From: CAVVFX01 sp963777595
GTDB taxonomy: Bacteria; Acidobacteriota; Terriglobia; Bryobacterales; Bryobacteraceae
NCBI GenBank assembly: GCA_963777595.1
Contig: CAVZRE010000013.1
Span: 168,925 to 232,924, forward strand
Direction of reading: 5' to 3'
DNA length: 64,000 bases
The stretch's first letter is position 1, and every line of letters begins with the position of its first letter. Shown here one piece after another: positions 7,746-17,362 of the stretch. The notes beneath the pieces are model-generated. The model saw nothing but the letters and a program-made list of their open reading frames with translations. It did not search any database and was not told the DNA's origin. A program made the translations under genes and the position numbers.

Positions 7746-10700
7746 TTACCCCTCCAAAGTACTGCGTACGCTCGCCGACACCCTGCGCCGCAAATCGAGC
7801 GTCAGCGGGAAGTCGGGATTCTCTTCGAGTACCGGCAGCGGCATTGCGCCCGGTGTATGGCCGATCCCGAAGAATCTCGAAGTACGCCTCGATTCCGCTT
7901 CATTGGCATTCACCGGAAAGGTTTCGTAGCTGCGCCCTCCGGGATGTGCGACATGGTAGGTGCACCCGCCGACCGAACGTCCGGTCCAGGTATCCACGAC
8001 GTCGAAGATGAGCGGCGTATGCACAGGGATCGTCGGGTGCAGGCAACTCGGAGGCTGCCAGGCGCGATAGCGAACTCCTGCCACCCACTCGCCTTGCGTC
8101 CCGGTAAATTGTAGCGGCACGCGGCGGCCATTACAGGCGATAACGTAGCGATCGTTGGTGAGGCCGCTGACCTTCACCTGCACGCGTTCCACGGACGAAT
8201 CGACGAAGCGGGTGGTGCCTCCGCCGGCCGGCTCTTCTCCCAACACGTACCACGGCTCGGTTGCCTGACGGAGTTCGAGCGTTATACCGGCATGCGTCAC
8301 CCGCCCAAAAACCGGATAACGGAATTCAAAGTGCGCCGCGAACCAGCCGGCCTCGAAGGCGAATCCGGCAGTATTGAGGTCCGCCAGAACGTCACGGAAG
8401 TCGCCGGAGATGAAATGGGGCAGCATGAACATATCGTGAAGCTGCGTACCCCAGGTGATCGGGGAGCGTTTGTAGGGCTGTTTCCAGAACCACGCGATCA
8501 AGGCACGGACCAGCAACTGCTGGGTGAGGCTCATCCGGCTATGCGGCGGCATTTCGAAGCCACGCAGTTCCAGCAGGCCGAGACGCCCGGTGGTGGAGTC
8601 CGGCGAGTAGAGCTTGTCGATGCAGAATTCGGCGCGATGGGTGTTGCCGGTAACGTCAACCAGGATATGCCGGAACACGCGATCGACCAGCCAAGGTGGT
8701 ACGCGAGCTTCACCCATACCGGGAATCTGGCTGAACGCGATCTCCAATTCATAGAGGCTGTCCCGACGGGTTTCATCGACGCGCGGCGCCTGGCTGGTGG
8801 GACCGATAAACATCCCGGAGAACATATAGGATAGCGACGGATGGTTGAGCCAGTAGGCCAGCATGCTGCGCAGGAGATCGGGGCGGCGAAGGAAGGGACT
8901 GTCTGGCGGAGTGGCCGCTCCGAGGACAAAGTGGTTGCCGCCGCCGGTGCCGCTGTGCCGGCCGTCCAGCATGAACTTCTCGGTTCCGAGCCGGCATTGG
9001 TGCGCCTCTTCGTAGACTGCGTTGGTGTGTTCGACCAGTTCCGCCCAATTGTGCGCGGGATGGATGTTGACCTCGATCACACCGGGGTCGGGCGTAACCT
9101 TAATATTATTGATACGCGGATCGTAGGGAGGCGTGTAGCCCTCGATGACGACCGCCATATTGAGATGTTGGGCGGTATCTTCAATCGCGGTCAGCAGTTC
9201 GAGGTAGTCTTCAATCTTTTCCGCCGGCGGCATGAACACGTTGAGGCGCCCGCCGCGAGTCTCCACGCACAGAGCCGTCCTCACGACCCAGGGCGCCGAT
9301 TCTCCCAAGCCTGGCTTACGGTCGCGTTTCGGATCCTGCTCGCGCTGCAACAACGGGTCTTCCGGCGACATGGTGGACGGGACAGGGAGCGCACCCCGCT
9401 TCGCCATGGGATCCACTTCCGGCTTGAGCGGGATGTCGTCGGGCGCAACCCAGGGCAAGCTGGACAGCGGCAGCCGCAGGCCGACGGGGGAATCGCCGGG
9501 CACCAGAAAAAGTTGCTGCCCACGGAGCATCCAAAGTCCGGTCTGCCACTCCGGACCGTTTTTCCCGACGCCGCGCTGAAGCGGCAACACGTAACCTGTC
9601 GGAGTATCGACGCCACGGGCGAACACTTGACGGACCCGCCCGCGCTCTTGCTCATCCTCCAGATGGTTGTCCTGAGCATCGACATTCACCGGCAGGTTAC
9701 GTTCGCGCTGCAAATAGTACATCGGATCTTCGAACGCGGCATTGACGTAAGTGGGTTCGACGCCGAGACGCCGGGCCAGAGTCTCGGCAAAGCGCTGTCC
9801 GTCCACCGGGCCGAAGTTTGTGTCGGGACTGCCTTCGCGCGCTAAAAGACTGGGGTCGCGCCATATAGGCTGACCATCGAGACGCCAGTAACAGGCCAGC
9901 GACCAGCGGGGCAGCGGCTCTCCCGGATACCATTTGCCTTGTCCGAAGTGCAGCAGGGCGCCTTTAGCGAAGCGCTGGCGGAGGCGGTCGATCAACTGCT
10001 CGGACAAAGCACGTTTGGTTTTCCCGAGCGCTGCCGTGTTCCACTCCGCGCCGTCCATGTCGTCAATGGAGACGAAGGTCGGCTCGCCACCCATGGTGAG
10101 ACGGATATCGCCAATCTGCATCTGCCGATCGACATGCACCCCAAGCTCTTCGATCTGCTTCCACTGGTCTTCCGTGTACGGCAGGGTAACGCGCGGATCC
10201 TCATGGATGCGGGTGACGCGCATCTCATGGAAGAACTCCACTTTGCACGGATCGACACCGCCCGTGACGGGAGCGGCCGACGAGGGTTGGGGCGAAGCCG
10301 CCAGGGGTAAATGACCTTCGCCGGCAAACAGCCCGGAGGTTGGATCGAGCCCGATCCAGCCGGCTCCGGGGAGATAGACCTCGGTCCAAGCGTGCAGATC
10401 GGTGAAGTCAGAGGTGGGACCGGCGGGACCTGTGAGCGGCTTGACGTCAGCTTTCAATTGAATGAGGTAGCCGGAAACGAAGCGGGCCGCGAGTCCCAGG
10501 TGGCGCATGATCTGGACCAGCAGCCAGGCGCTGTCCCGGCACGATCCGCTCTCCAGGTTTAAGGTTTCTTCGGGAGTTTGAATCCCTGGCTCCAGGCGGA
10601 TGACGTACCGCGTCATATTGAGGAGCTTCAGATTGAGTTCGACTAAGAAGTCGATCGTTCGACGCTTGGTCAGGTCGATCGAGTCTATCAGCGCCTGCAG

Positions 10701-11105
10701 TTGGGGGCCAGCCGGTTCGGGTACGCGATAGGGTGTCAACTCCTCGGCCAGAGCGGGTTCGTAGGTGAAGGGGAACTGTTCGGCGTAGGGCTCAAGGAAG
10801 AAGTCGAAAGGATTGATCACCGTCATCTCGGCGACCAGATCCACTTCCACTTGGAAGTAACGGACGGGGTCCGGGAAGACGACGCGCGCGAGGTAATTGC
10901 TCTGAGGGTCCTGCTGCCAATTGATAAAGTAACCGGAAGGTTCGATCTTCAACGAGTAGGCGGTGATTGGTGTGCGGCAATGGGGGGCGGGACGCAGGCG
11001 GATGACCTGGGGCGAGAGTTTCACCCGGCGGTCATAGCGATAGGTGGTCTTGTGATGAAGCGCGACGCGAATCGGCATAGGTCTTTTGGGGGTTCGGCGG
11101 CTCAA
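7746..11105 (-). CDS. Transglutaminase-like/DUF2126 giant protein
   Basis: A 1119-residue fusion of a type well known in Proteobacteria and Acidobacteria. Residues about 7-120 are the bacterial transglutaminase N-terminal domain (LHHKTTYRYDRRV). Residues about 165-275 are the cysteine-protease-like core, with catalytic Cys near 187 (SGSCRDSAW), His near 238 (DLHAWTEVY) and Asp near 253 (LDPTSG). The remainder is DUF2126, beginning near LTMGGEPTFVSIDDMDG and including FGQGKWYPGEPLPRWS and the late HPGGRSYETFPVNANEAE. Relatives often sit with alpha-E/DUF403 and circularly permuted ATP-grasp genes and are suspected in peptide or polymer modification; those partners are not in this window. No signal peptide. 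The length and frame look intact. Confidence 0.9.
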   Translation of the reverse strand: MSRRTPKRPMPIRVALHHKTTYRYDRRVKLSPQVIRLRPAPHCRTPITAYSLKIEPSGYFINWQQDPQSNYLARVVFPDPVRYFQVEVDLVAEMTVINPFDFFLEPYAEQFPFTYEPALAEELTPYRVPEPAGPQLQALIDSIDLTKRRTIDFLVELNLKLLNMTRYVIRLEPGIQTPEETLNLESGSCRDSAWLLVQIMRHLGLAARFVSGYLIQLKADVKPLTGPAGPTSDFTDLHAWTEVYLPGAGWIGLDPTSGLFAGEGHLPLAASPQPSSAAPVTGGVDPCKVEFFHEMRVTRIHEDPRVTLPYTEDQWKQIEELGVHVDRQMQIGDIRLTMGGEPTFVSIDDMDGAEWNTAALGKTKRALSEQLIDRLRQRFAKGALLHFGQGKWYPGEPLPRWSLACYWRLDGQPIWRDPSLLAREGSPDTNFGPVDGQRFAETLARRLGVEPTYVNAAFEDPMYYLQRERNLPVNVDAQDNHLEDEQERGRVRQVFARGVDTPTGYVLPLQRGVGKNGPEWQTGLWMLRGQQLFLVPGDSPVGLRLPLSSLPWVAPDDIPLKPEVDPMAKRGALPVPSTMSPEDPLLQREQDPKRDRKPGLGESAPWVVRTALCVETRGGRLNVFMPPAEKIEDYLELLTAIEDTAQHLNMAVVIEGYTPPYDPRINNIKVTPDPGVIEVNIHPAHNWAELVEHTNAVYEEAHQCRLGTEKFMLDGRHSGTGGGNHFVLGAATPPDSPFLRRPDLLRSMLAYWLNHPSLSYMFSGMFIGPTSQAPRVDETRRDSLYELEIAFSQIPGMGEARVPPWLVDRVFRHILVDVTGNTHRAEFCIDKLYSPDSTTGRLGLLELRGFEMPPHSRMSLTQQLLVRALIAWFWKQPYKRSPITWGTQLHDMFMLPHFISGDFRDVLADLNTAGFAFEAGWFAAHFEFRYPVFGRVTHAGITLELRQATEPWYVLGEEPAGGGTTRFVDSSVERVQVKVSGLTNDRYVIACNGRRVPLQFTGTQGEWVAGVRYRAWQPPSCLHPTIPVHTPLIFDVVDTWTGRSVGGCTYHVAHPGGRSYETFPVNANEAESRRTSRFFGIGHTPGAMPLPVLEENPDFPLTLDLRRRVSASVRSTLEG

Positions 11106-11494
11106 CCTGCGACGGGGAGATGGGCGCTCAACCGAGGTCTTTATTATACAAGTGGGCGCACGGCACCGGCAGATGGCGCAATTTTCTAAATCGCGGAATC
11201 AGAAATCCGTAAAGTTGTATGCCGAAGTAGGTGACGCGGAGAATGGCAACTGCCGGCAAGTCGGCACTACGGCTTTTGCCTTACCAGATGCGTTACTGAG
11301 GTGTTATTCGGCAGAAGGGTAAAAAGAAATGCGTAAAAAAAGACGAAAAAAGCGTAGCTGAGGCGAAAAGACACGTGCTATGTGTCACAGTAACGTTGAC
11401 GCCGCTATGACAATTGGGATAAAGTGGAGAAGTTGCTCGCAGGCCCGAGCGCCCCGGGACCCGTTGGAACTACTTTATCTACGAGGTATATTGA
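11106..11494. other. Gene-free intergenic stretch between divergent genes
   Basis: No open frame here looks coding. The stretch separates the leftward transglutaminase gene from the rightward lytic transglycosylase gene and must hold both promoters. It contains an A-rich segment around 11321-11352 and the sigma-70-like promoter listed separately. I looked for known riboswitch signatures (c-di-GMP, TPP, cobalamin cores) and did not recognise one. Confidence 0.5.
11396..11425 (+). promoter_or_regulatory. Candidate sigma-70 promoter of the lytic transglycosylase gene
   Basis: TTGACG at 11396-11401 is followed after 16 bases by GATAAA (11418-11423), or after 18 by TAAAGT. This is a good -35 with a fair -10, about 70 bases before the ATG at 11495. 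Sequence match only. Confidence 0.4.
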
Positions 11495-13219
11495 ATGGCC
11501 TTTTACAGACCGGCGTTTTTTGGAATCTGTTTCGTCTTTATAACTTTTAACTCTACACCGTCATTTTCTCAGCAATCTGGATTCCAAATGTCTCTGATGT
11601 CTCCTGCCGCTGCAGGGGGCACCTTTTCTTCCATCGGCATCTCAGCCGATATAGTAGAAACCCGCGACGAGAGCTACCTCAAAGCGGTAGAACGAATCGC
11701 CACCGAGAAAGAACATAAAACTTTCCAACCCAGCCCCTCAGACCTTTTAGTCGATCAAGCGGAACAAAGATTCAAAGCCGGCAGGAAGCTTTACCGGGTG
11801 AAGGATTCAGATCACGCCCGCACCGAATTTGATGCAGCAGTGGATCTGATGATTCAGGCTTCCGCAGGGCCAAGCAACCGAACCCTCTACGAGAACAAAC
11901 TGGACGAGATGGTCGATTCAATTCACCATCTGGATCTTGCCGGTTTGGGAGCCGAGGCGCCGACCGAAGAGTCCCAAGCTCAGTTCGACAAGGCGCCGCT
12001 CGAAGACATCCTGGAAACGACTTTCCCGGTGGACCCGCGGCTCAAGTCCAAGGTCTCTGAAGAATTGCATGCCACGAGTTCGGGCTTGCCTCTGGTCATG
12101 AACGACGCTGTGCTCAGCTACATCAATTACTTCAGCACTCGCGGCCGCTCGACGATCGTTGCGGGATTTCAGCGTGCGGGCAAGTATAAGCCAATGATCC
12201 AAAGAGTGCTCGCGGAAGAAGGTGTTCCGCAGGAATTGATTTACGTAGCGCAGGCCGAGTCGGGCTTCCTGCCTCGCGCGGTATCGTATGCGGCCGCTGG
12301 CGGGATGTGGCAGTTCATTCAGTCTCGAGGCAACCAGTACGGCTTGGGTCAGACGCCCTATTCCGACGATCGCTACGATCCTGAAAAAGCTACCCGCGCC
12401 GCCGCTCGTCACCTGAAAGATTTATACGCCGAGTTTGGCGACTGGTATCTGGCGATCGCCGGATATAACTGTGGTCCTGGCGGAATTGAGCGCGCGATCG
12501 AGCGCACCGGATACTCCGATTTCTGGCAATTGCGGGATCGTCATGCTCTTCCCGCGGAAACCACGAACTATGTCCCCATCATCCTGGCGATGACGATCAT
12601 GGGCAAGAACGCCAAGGAATATGGATTGGACGACGTGACCCCGGAAGCGCCGGTCGAATACGAAACGGTCGAGATGAGCGCGGCGACCAATTTGGCGCTG
12701 GTCGGAGACCTCACCGACTCTCCCATCTCCTATCTGATCGAACTAAATCCCGCGCTGCTCAAGAATGTCGCTCCCGCGGGTTACAGCCTTCACGTACCGA
12801 AGTCTACCTCCACCGCGCTGATCGCAGGTCTTGATAGCATCCCGGCCGACCACCGGCTGGCCTGGAGAATGCATCTTGTCGAATCTGGCGAAACTCTGGC
12901 TGTGATTGCGAGGCGCTACGGCGCCACCACCGGCAGCATCATCTCTGCCAATCACATGGCAGGCGCCGAAGAACCGGCGGCAGGCGATCATCTGATTATC
13001 CCCGCGTCCTTCAAGGAACCGGCGCCTAAAGCAGCGGTCAAGAGGACGAGCTACTATCGCGGACGCCCCAAGACCACGACACCTTCGCGTACGCCAACGG
13101 CTGCGACGAAGCCTGTTCCGCATCCGGTTGCTGTTCCGGCCAAACCAACCGCGACTCATGTGGCTCACAAGAGCACGGCCACGGTAGCGCAAGTTTCTAA
13201 ACCGCAACCGAGATCTTAA
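11495..13219 (+). CDS. MltD-like lytic transglycosylase with LysM domain
   Basis: This enzyme cleaves the glycan strands of peptidoglycan, forming 1,6-anhydro ends, in the periplasm. Residues 1-25 are a signal peptide ending near PSFSQQ. A helical region precedes the SLT domain at about residues 235-360, where the catalytic Glu is E255 in VAQAESGF; the flanking AAAGGMWQF and the late AIAGYNCGPGGIERA are standard for the family. A LysM repeat lies near residues 459-503 (ESGETLAVIARRYG...GDHLIIP), which would hold it on the wall. The Pro/Thr/Ala-rich, basic C-terminal tail is probably disordered. It appears to be a single-gene transcript with its own promoter and a hairpin terminator after the stop. 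Confidence 0.9.
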   Translation: MAFYRPAFFGICFVFITFNSTPSFSQQSGFQMSLMSPAAAGGTFSSIGISADIVETRDESYLKAVERIATEKEHKTFQPSPSDLLVDQAEQRFKAGRKLYRVKDSDHARTEFDAAVDLMIQASAGPSNRTLYENKLDEMVDSIHHLDLAGLGAEAPTEESQAQFDKAPLEDILETTFPVDPRLKSKVSEELHATSSGLPLVMNDAVLSYINYFSTRGRSTIVAGFQRAGKYKPMIQRVLAEEGVPQELIYVAQAESGFLPRAVSYAAAGGMWQFIQSRGNQYGLGQTPYSDDRYDPEKATRAAARHLKDLYAEFGDWYLAIAGYNCGPGGIERAIERTGYSDFWQLRDRHALPAETTNYVPIILAMTIMGKNAKEYGLDDVTPEAPVEYETVEMSAATNLALVGDLTDSPISYLIELNPALLKNVAPAGYSLHVPKSTSTALIAGLDSIPADHRLAWRMHLVESGETLAVIARRYGATTGSIISANHMAGAEEPAAGDHLIIPASFKEPAPKAAVKRTSYYRGRPKTTTPSRTPTAATKPVPHPVAVPAKPTATHVAHKSTATVAQVSKPQPRS

Positions 13220-13239
13220 TCGCCAGGGCTACTACGATT

Positions 13240-13272
13240 TCCGGCCGCAACCATTCGGCCGGAGAACGTTTT
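13240..13272. terminator. Convergent hairpin terminator
   Basis: TCCGGCCG (13240-13247) and CGGCCGGA (13256-13263) form a perfect 8-bp stem with an 8-base loop, followed by GAACGTTTT. It lies between the convergent transglycosylase and SDR genes and could serve both strands, although the T-run is short. Confidence 0.55.
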
Positions 13273-14092
13273 AAAGAGAAGCAGGGATGCCTTCCCGGTA
13301 TGTCGGGTACTTGAGGGTGACGCCCAGGCGGGTTCGAATCGCACGGCCGTTGACCCGCCGGTCCGCACGGCGCGTCTGATGCAAGGCTTCGCTTGGAGCA
13401 CTTGCCGGCATCGGCAGATGTAACAACCGTGCACAGTACTGTGCAATTTCCCGGGACGTGCAAGGAAGTTCGTCCCCGACTGGATAGGCGCCGGTCACAT
13501 TCGACAAAAGGGCGGCTTCCACGTGTGCTGCCAGATCCTCGACATGGATCCGGCTGACGAAATTGTCGCCTTGACCCGCCAGTTGAAAACGGCCTTCCCG
13601 CATGGAAACATGAATTCCGCGGCCCGGACCGTAAATCGCTGCCGGCCGCAGTATCAAGGCAGACCACGATCCGCCATGAACGGCATCCTCGGCCGCAAGG
13701 CGCAGCTGTTCTCGCGCGGATTGAGGAGCAGGCGCAGTGTTTTCGTCGACATCGCGCTGGGCCCCGTAGACACCTGTAGTCGAGAGGTAGACCATGCGAG
13801 CCGGCGGCTCAGAGAATCGCAAGATCACCTGCGAGGTTAAATCGTCAGGACCGGCTGGGCCGTCGATAACGGGAATTGAATGCAGAACCAGTGCTCCGCG
13901 CGGAATCGCTATTGTATTCCCGGCTTCGGCGTCAAATTCGACAACCTCGGCACCGTGGAGAGCAAGGTCCCTGAGGCTGGCGGGACGGCGAGTGGTCACT
14001 ACTACGGATGCGCCACGCTGCAGGAAACGCGCGGCTACGAACTTACCGGTGTAGCCGCAGCCAAGAATCACCACGTTTGCGGGAGCGTCCAT
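13271..14092 (-). CDS. NAD-dependent epimerase/dehydratase-like SDR
   Basis: The product (273 residues from this start) begins with the extended-SDR nucleotide loop NVVILGCGYTGKFVA (G-x-G-x-x-G) and continues with MVYLSTTGVYG, which places the Ser/Thr and Tyr of the active site, then AIYGPGRGIHVSMREG and SRIHVEDLA. This is the YeeZ/sugar-nucleotide-epimerase branch. The start is the ATG at 14092, which overlaps the TGA of the upstream glycosyltransferase (ATGA); a longer frame to 14152 is unlikely. The usual Y-x-x-x-K lysine is not obvious (YGAQRDV), as in YeeZ relatives, so strict epimerase activity is uncertain. It is the last gene of the glycan run. Confidence 0.72.
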   Translation of the reverse strand: MDAPANVVILGCGYTGKFVAARFLQRGASVVVTTRRPASLRDLALHGAEVVEFDAEAGNTIAIPRGALVLHSIPVIDGPAGPDDLTSQVILRFSEPPARMVYLSTTGVYGAQRDVDENTAPAPQSAREQLRLAAEDAVHGGSWSALILRPAAIYGPGRGIHVSMREGRFQLAGQGDNFVSRIHVEDLAAHVEAALLSNVTGAYPVGDELPCTSREIAQYCARLLHLPMPASAPSEALHQTRRADRRVNGRAIRTRLGVTLKYPTYREGIPASL

Positions 14093-15177
14093 CAGGCCGG
14101 CTTCACCCTTCGAAACAATTGCTCGTATTGCGAAGTCACCGCATCCCAGCAATAGCGCTCCTGGACCCGCTGACGGGCTCGACGCCGGAAATCGTTGCGC
14201 TCAGTCTCGGACATCGCCAGCGTGGTGCGGATCGCCGCAATGAGACCCGCTTCGTCGTCGAAACGAAGGCCTGCGTCGCCGCACACTTCCACGTTTTCCG
14301 GCACATTGCGATAGATCACCAGGGCCCCACGTCCCATCGCCTCGATCAGCGCCGGATGGGTGCCTCCGACTTCGGTGGCGTGGATATAGCTGAAACACCA
14401 AGTGCCCAATTCCTTATAGCCCTGCCCGTAAATCGCTCCGGGAAATAGGACTCGCGGATCTTCGGTGTCGCGGACTTCCTGAATGTATTCGGTCGCGTAA
14501 GGGGCGTCGCCGACCAGGGCCAGATGGAGATCGGTCGGCACTTTTTCAAACGCCTGGCGGACCTGAAGAGCATGATTTTCCGGTTCGAGGCGGCTGACGT
14601 ACAGGAAATAACGGTACTTCTGCAGGCCCAACCGCTCGAGTTCGCCGGCCGTCGTAGCGAGCTCGGCGTCCGCGCCGTACGGAATGAACGTAGTGGCCTT
14701 CTTGTACTCTTCGAGGTAGTAGCTTTGGATCGTAATGGCATCTGTCACGACGGCACTCGGAAAGAGTGTCGCCAGTTTTTCGGAGAGCAGATACCAGGCC
14801 CGGGCCACAATATTCCACTTTTTGCGGCGGCGTTCGATTCCATCGACGTTGAGGACGACGGGGATCGCGACCAGGCGCGGTACAAGGGTGAAGATGGCAT
14901 TCGCCGCGTTCATGTACAACGCTACATCCGTACGGTGCGCGAGGAGGTGGAACGTGGAGAGAAAAGTATGGGCCAGAGTGTCGAAATACTTGTGGTGAAT
15001 GGTGGGGAGATAGACGAGTTTGACGCCGCGCCACGTGTCCTCGAAAAAACTTTGGCGGCAATAAACGGTGACCTGGTGTCCGCGCTCAACCAGCCTGACG
15101 GAAAGTTCCTCGGAGAATGTTTCGAATCCGCCGTAATTGGATGGAATGCCTCGCGCGCCAAGCAGGGCGATGCGCAT
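14092..15177 (-). CDS. Glycosyltransferase family 4 (DUF1972-type, rhamnosyltransferase-like)
   Basis: A 361-residue GT-B enzyme that would transfer a sugar from a nucleotide donor to a growing surface glycan. Its N-terminus, MRIALLGARGIPSNYGGFET, is the hallmark of the DUF1972/GT4 rhamnosyltransferase-like group. The C-terminal donor-binding half carries RYFLYVSRLEPEN and the E-x7-E-type segment HATEVGGTHPALIEAMGRG. It overlaps the SDR start by four bases. Upstream, the preceding GT2 frame runs 92 bases into this gene, which is suspicious and discussed under findings. The precise donor and acceptor cannot be inferred. Confidence 0.85.
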   Translation of the reverse strand: MRIALLGARGIPSNYGGFETFSEELSVRLVERGHQVTVYCRQSFFEDTWRGVKLVYLPTIHHKYFDTLAHTFLSTFHLLAHRTDVALYMNAANAIFTLVPRLVAIPVVLNVDGIERRRKKWNIVARAWYLLSEKLATLFPSAVVTDAITIQSYYLEEYKKATTFIPYGADAELATTAGELERLGLQKYRYFLYVSRLEPENHALQVRQAFEKVPTDLHLALVGDAPYATEYIQEVRDTEDPRVLFPGAIYGQGYKELGTWCFSYIHATEVGGTHPALIEAMGRGALVIYRNVPENVEVCGDAGLRFDDEAGLIAAIRTTLAMSETERNDFRRRARQRVQERYCWDAVTSQYEQLFRRVKPA

Positions 15178-16234
15178 GCTCTACCTGCGGTGGAGAAAGG
15201 ATTGCGGCCGGCTTGGAAGCCTTTTTCGGCGCAGGCTTACTGACCGGCTTAAAGCTGAACCAACTCGCAATGTAGTTATCGTCGACCCGCCTGTTGCTCA
15301 AAATCTTGTGGCGCTTGCCAAGAATTCGGCGCCAGTTTTTGAACAGGAAGGGGAACGCCTGGAGTGAGGTGTGTTCCCGCGGGTCCAGCAGGCAGCAACC
15401 GATTACCACCAGGTCGCGCACAGTGATGGAGAACCAGTTACGTCGGTAAAGATCCCAGGTCATGTTCTTCATGCGCAGCAGGAACCGGTTCTTGACGCTG
15501 TGCATGTTGATGAAGGCCGGCAGCGCCCGGCGGTTTCCCGGCAGCGCCTTACGAACGTGGTAGCCGCGCGCATAAGGTGCGTAGACGCAGCGCCATCCCA
15601 TGAGCTGGGCGCGCCACGCGACATCGGCATCTTCGCGATAAGCGAAGAAATCGTTGTCGAAAAACTCGCCGTCGATCGCGATATCGTCGATCATCTCGCG
15701 CCGGTAGAGGGCGGCCGCCGCAGTGGCTCCGAAAACATACTCGTACTGGCGATAATGGCCGTTGTCTTTTTCGAGGCTTCCGCGGTCAAGATGTCGCAGG
15801 TTGGGAGTGAAGTAGATCCCGGTGGAATCGACTACCGGTTCGGCCGGAAAGTCGAAGCCGGAGGTCATGGTCAGCAGCTTGCCGCAGACAGTACCGGCAC
15901 GGGGATCGATCTGGCCGGCATCGTACCAGGGCCTGGATGAAATCCGGAAGGAGCAGGACGTCGGGATTGAGGGTCAAAACCCAATCTCCGCGGGACAGAC
16001 GGATGGCTTGATTCTGGGCCGCGGCGAAGCCGATGTTTTCCTCGTTGTAAACGACGCGGCAACGATCCTCAAATGGCTCGAGAAATCGATGGTGCCGTCA
16101 TCGGAGGCGTTGTCGATCACGATGATTTCCATTTGCGGATACTTTTGATCCAGAACGGAATCAAGGCAACGCTTAATAAATCGGCCGCTGTTGTAAGTTA
16201 CGATCGTAACCGAAACGAAGTCGCTAAAGGACAT
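15086..16234 (-). CDS. Glycosyltransferase family 2 with compensated frameshifts
   Basis: The N-terminal part (SVTIVTYNSGRFIKRCLDS, IIVIDNASDDGT) and the C-terminal part (ATAAAALYRREMIDD, DEDVAW-like YREDADVAW, RAQLMGW) are in the same frame, 366 bases apart. Between roughly 16090 and 15910 the protein is readable only in another frame (VVYNEENIGFAAAQNQAI, LTLNPDVLLLPDFIQAL). One base seems lost near 16090 and one gained near 15910, so the frame is restored. Read through, it is an ordinary rhamnosyltransferase-like GT2 of about 350-380 residues. In another frame a TAG stands just before the next gene's ATG, so a third indel near the 3' end probably explains the long overlap there. I interpret these as base errors. 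Confidence 0.7.
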
Positions 16235-16273
16235 TTATTCGAACCTGGGCTACCCGGTATTAGAAAGCTTTTA

Positions 16274-17218
16274 CTAATCCGTTAAGACACTCTCTCCACG
16301 CTCATGCCGCGAACCGATAAAGTACTTACCGGCCAGCCGCACGATCCGACCATACATCTTTAACAACTTAGTGCCCGGATGAATTATAAACTCCGGAACC
16401 AGCCGGGCCAAGGCACCGGAGACTACAGCTAAACAAAGCAGTTGCCTCGCGTAGGGACGGCAATGTTTCGCCGAGTACCTAAGTAGACTACCATACCAAT
16501 AAAACAACCGGAACTCCACTGGAATCTTGCGGATGGAGTGTGCTCCGGTGTGTTTTGCCACGGCAGTGGGTATAAAACGGACAAGGTAATTTTTCGTACG
16601 TAGTCGAAAACAGAAGTCTACATCCTCAAACCAAAGGGGATAGAAGGCTTCGTCAAACCCTCCGAGTTCGCGCCAGACGATGCGCCGAATCATCAGATAA
16701 GCTCCTGCCGGCTGTTCAACATCGCATGCCCGCGACAAGTCCAGGTCCATACAACGCCACCGGCGGTTTATTGGATTGGAGGGCAAAATTCGGTTCAAGC
16801 CAAGCACTTCGAAGGCCAGTGTGACTGCTGTAGGAAATCGACGCACCGTGAAGCCGGATTGCACTGATCCTCCTGAATTTAGCAAGGGACCACTGGCCGC
16901 GCCGACGTTCACTTGCTTGAATTCAGCAGCCAGAAGCCGCGGGTCGGAGGCCAGCACGGTGTCGGGATTGAGCAGTAGGACCAGTGGCGAATCACAGGCT
17001 TCAAAGCCCTGGTTGACCGCAGCGGCAAATCCCTTGTTGGCAGAGTTGGCGATCAAGCGTATATCACGACCGTGCATCGCTTCGAGGGTCCCGTCGCATG
17101 AGGCGTTATCTACGACTACGGCGTCGATGCCATACCGTCTTACGGCGTCGAGACACTCAGCGATCACTTCCGCGGATTGGTAGGTAACGATCACGGCGGT
17201 AATAGACGAGTCACTCAT
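16274..17218 (-). CDS. Glycosyltransferase family 2
   Basis: A 314-residue GT-A enzyme. It begins SSITAVIVTYQSAEVI, has VVVDNASCDGTLE and the metal-binding area LVLLLNPDTVLAS (D-x-D-like NPD), and the acceptor-side motif LGGFDEAFYPLWFEDVDFCF, typical of rhamnosyl/mycosyl-transferase-like GT2 proteins. The C-terminus is basic with a short hydrophobic stretch (LLCLAVVSGALARL), suggesting membrane association. The start ATG is at 17218. The gene is intact and belongs to the leftward glycan run, separated from its upstream neighbour by 144 bases that hold a 16-base triple repeat. Confidence 0.88.
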   Translation of the reverse strand: MSDSSITAVIVTYQSAEVIAECLDAVRRYGIDAVVVDNASCDGTLEAMHGRDIRLIANSANKGFAAAVNQGFEACDSPLVLLLNPDTVLASDPRLLAAEFKQVNVGAASGPLLNSGGSVQSGFTVRRFPTAVTLAFEVLGLNRILPSNPINRRWRCMDLDLSRACDVEQPAGAYLMIRRIVWRELGGFDEAFYPLWFEDVDFCFRLRTKNYLVRFIPTAVAKHTGAHSIRKIPVEFRLFYWYGSLLRYSAKHCRPYARQLLCLAVVSGALARLVPEFIIHPGTKLLKMYGRIVRLAGKYFIGSRHERGESVLTD

Positions 17219-17225
17219 CTAATCC

Positions 17226-17273
17226 CCCGCACGCGTCTCCACCCGCACGCGTCCCCTCCCCCACGCGTCTGGT
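17226..17273. repeat. Three tandem 16-bp repeats with ACGCGT cores
   Basis: CACGCGTC occurs at 17230, 17246 and 17262, exactly 16 bases apart, each within a C-rich 16-base unit (CCCGCACGCGTC plus four variable bases). The core ACGCGT is a palindrome. The array sits eight bases before the ATG of the GT2 gene at 17218, between two co-directional glycosyltransferase genes. It may be a protein-binding array or simple slippage; sequence alone does not decide. Confidence 0.7.
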
Positions 17274-17362
17274 CCCGTTAAAGTAGTGAGACATCGCTGA
17301 GATCTCACGTTTGTAAGCAGGCGGCACACGACTGAAAACTGTGTCAGGCGGGATGGACGAGA

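Noticed and set aside
8841..9845. 334-residue rightward frame inside the transglutaminase gene
   Set aside because: Antisense shadow of a clear DUF2126 coding frame; no family resemblance.
11106..11494. Possible riboswitch upstream of the lytic transglycosylase
   Set aside because: No conserved core of any riboswitch I know could be matched; only an A-rich segment and a promoter-like pair were found.
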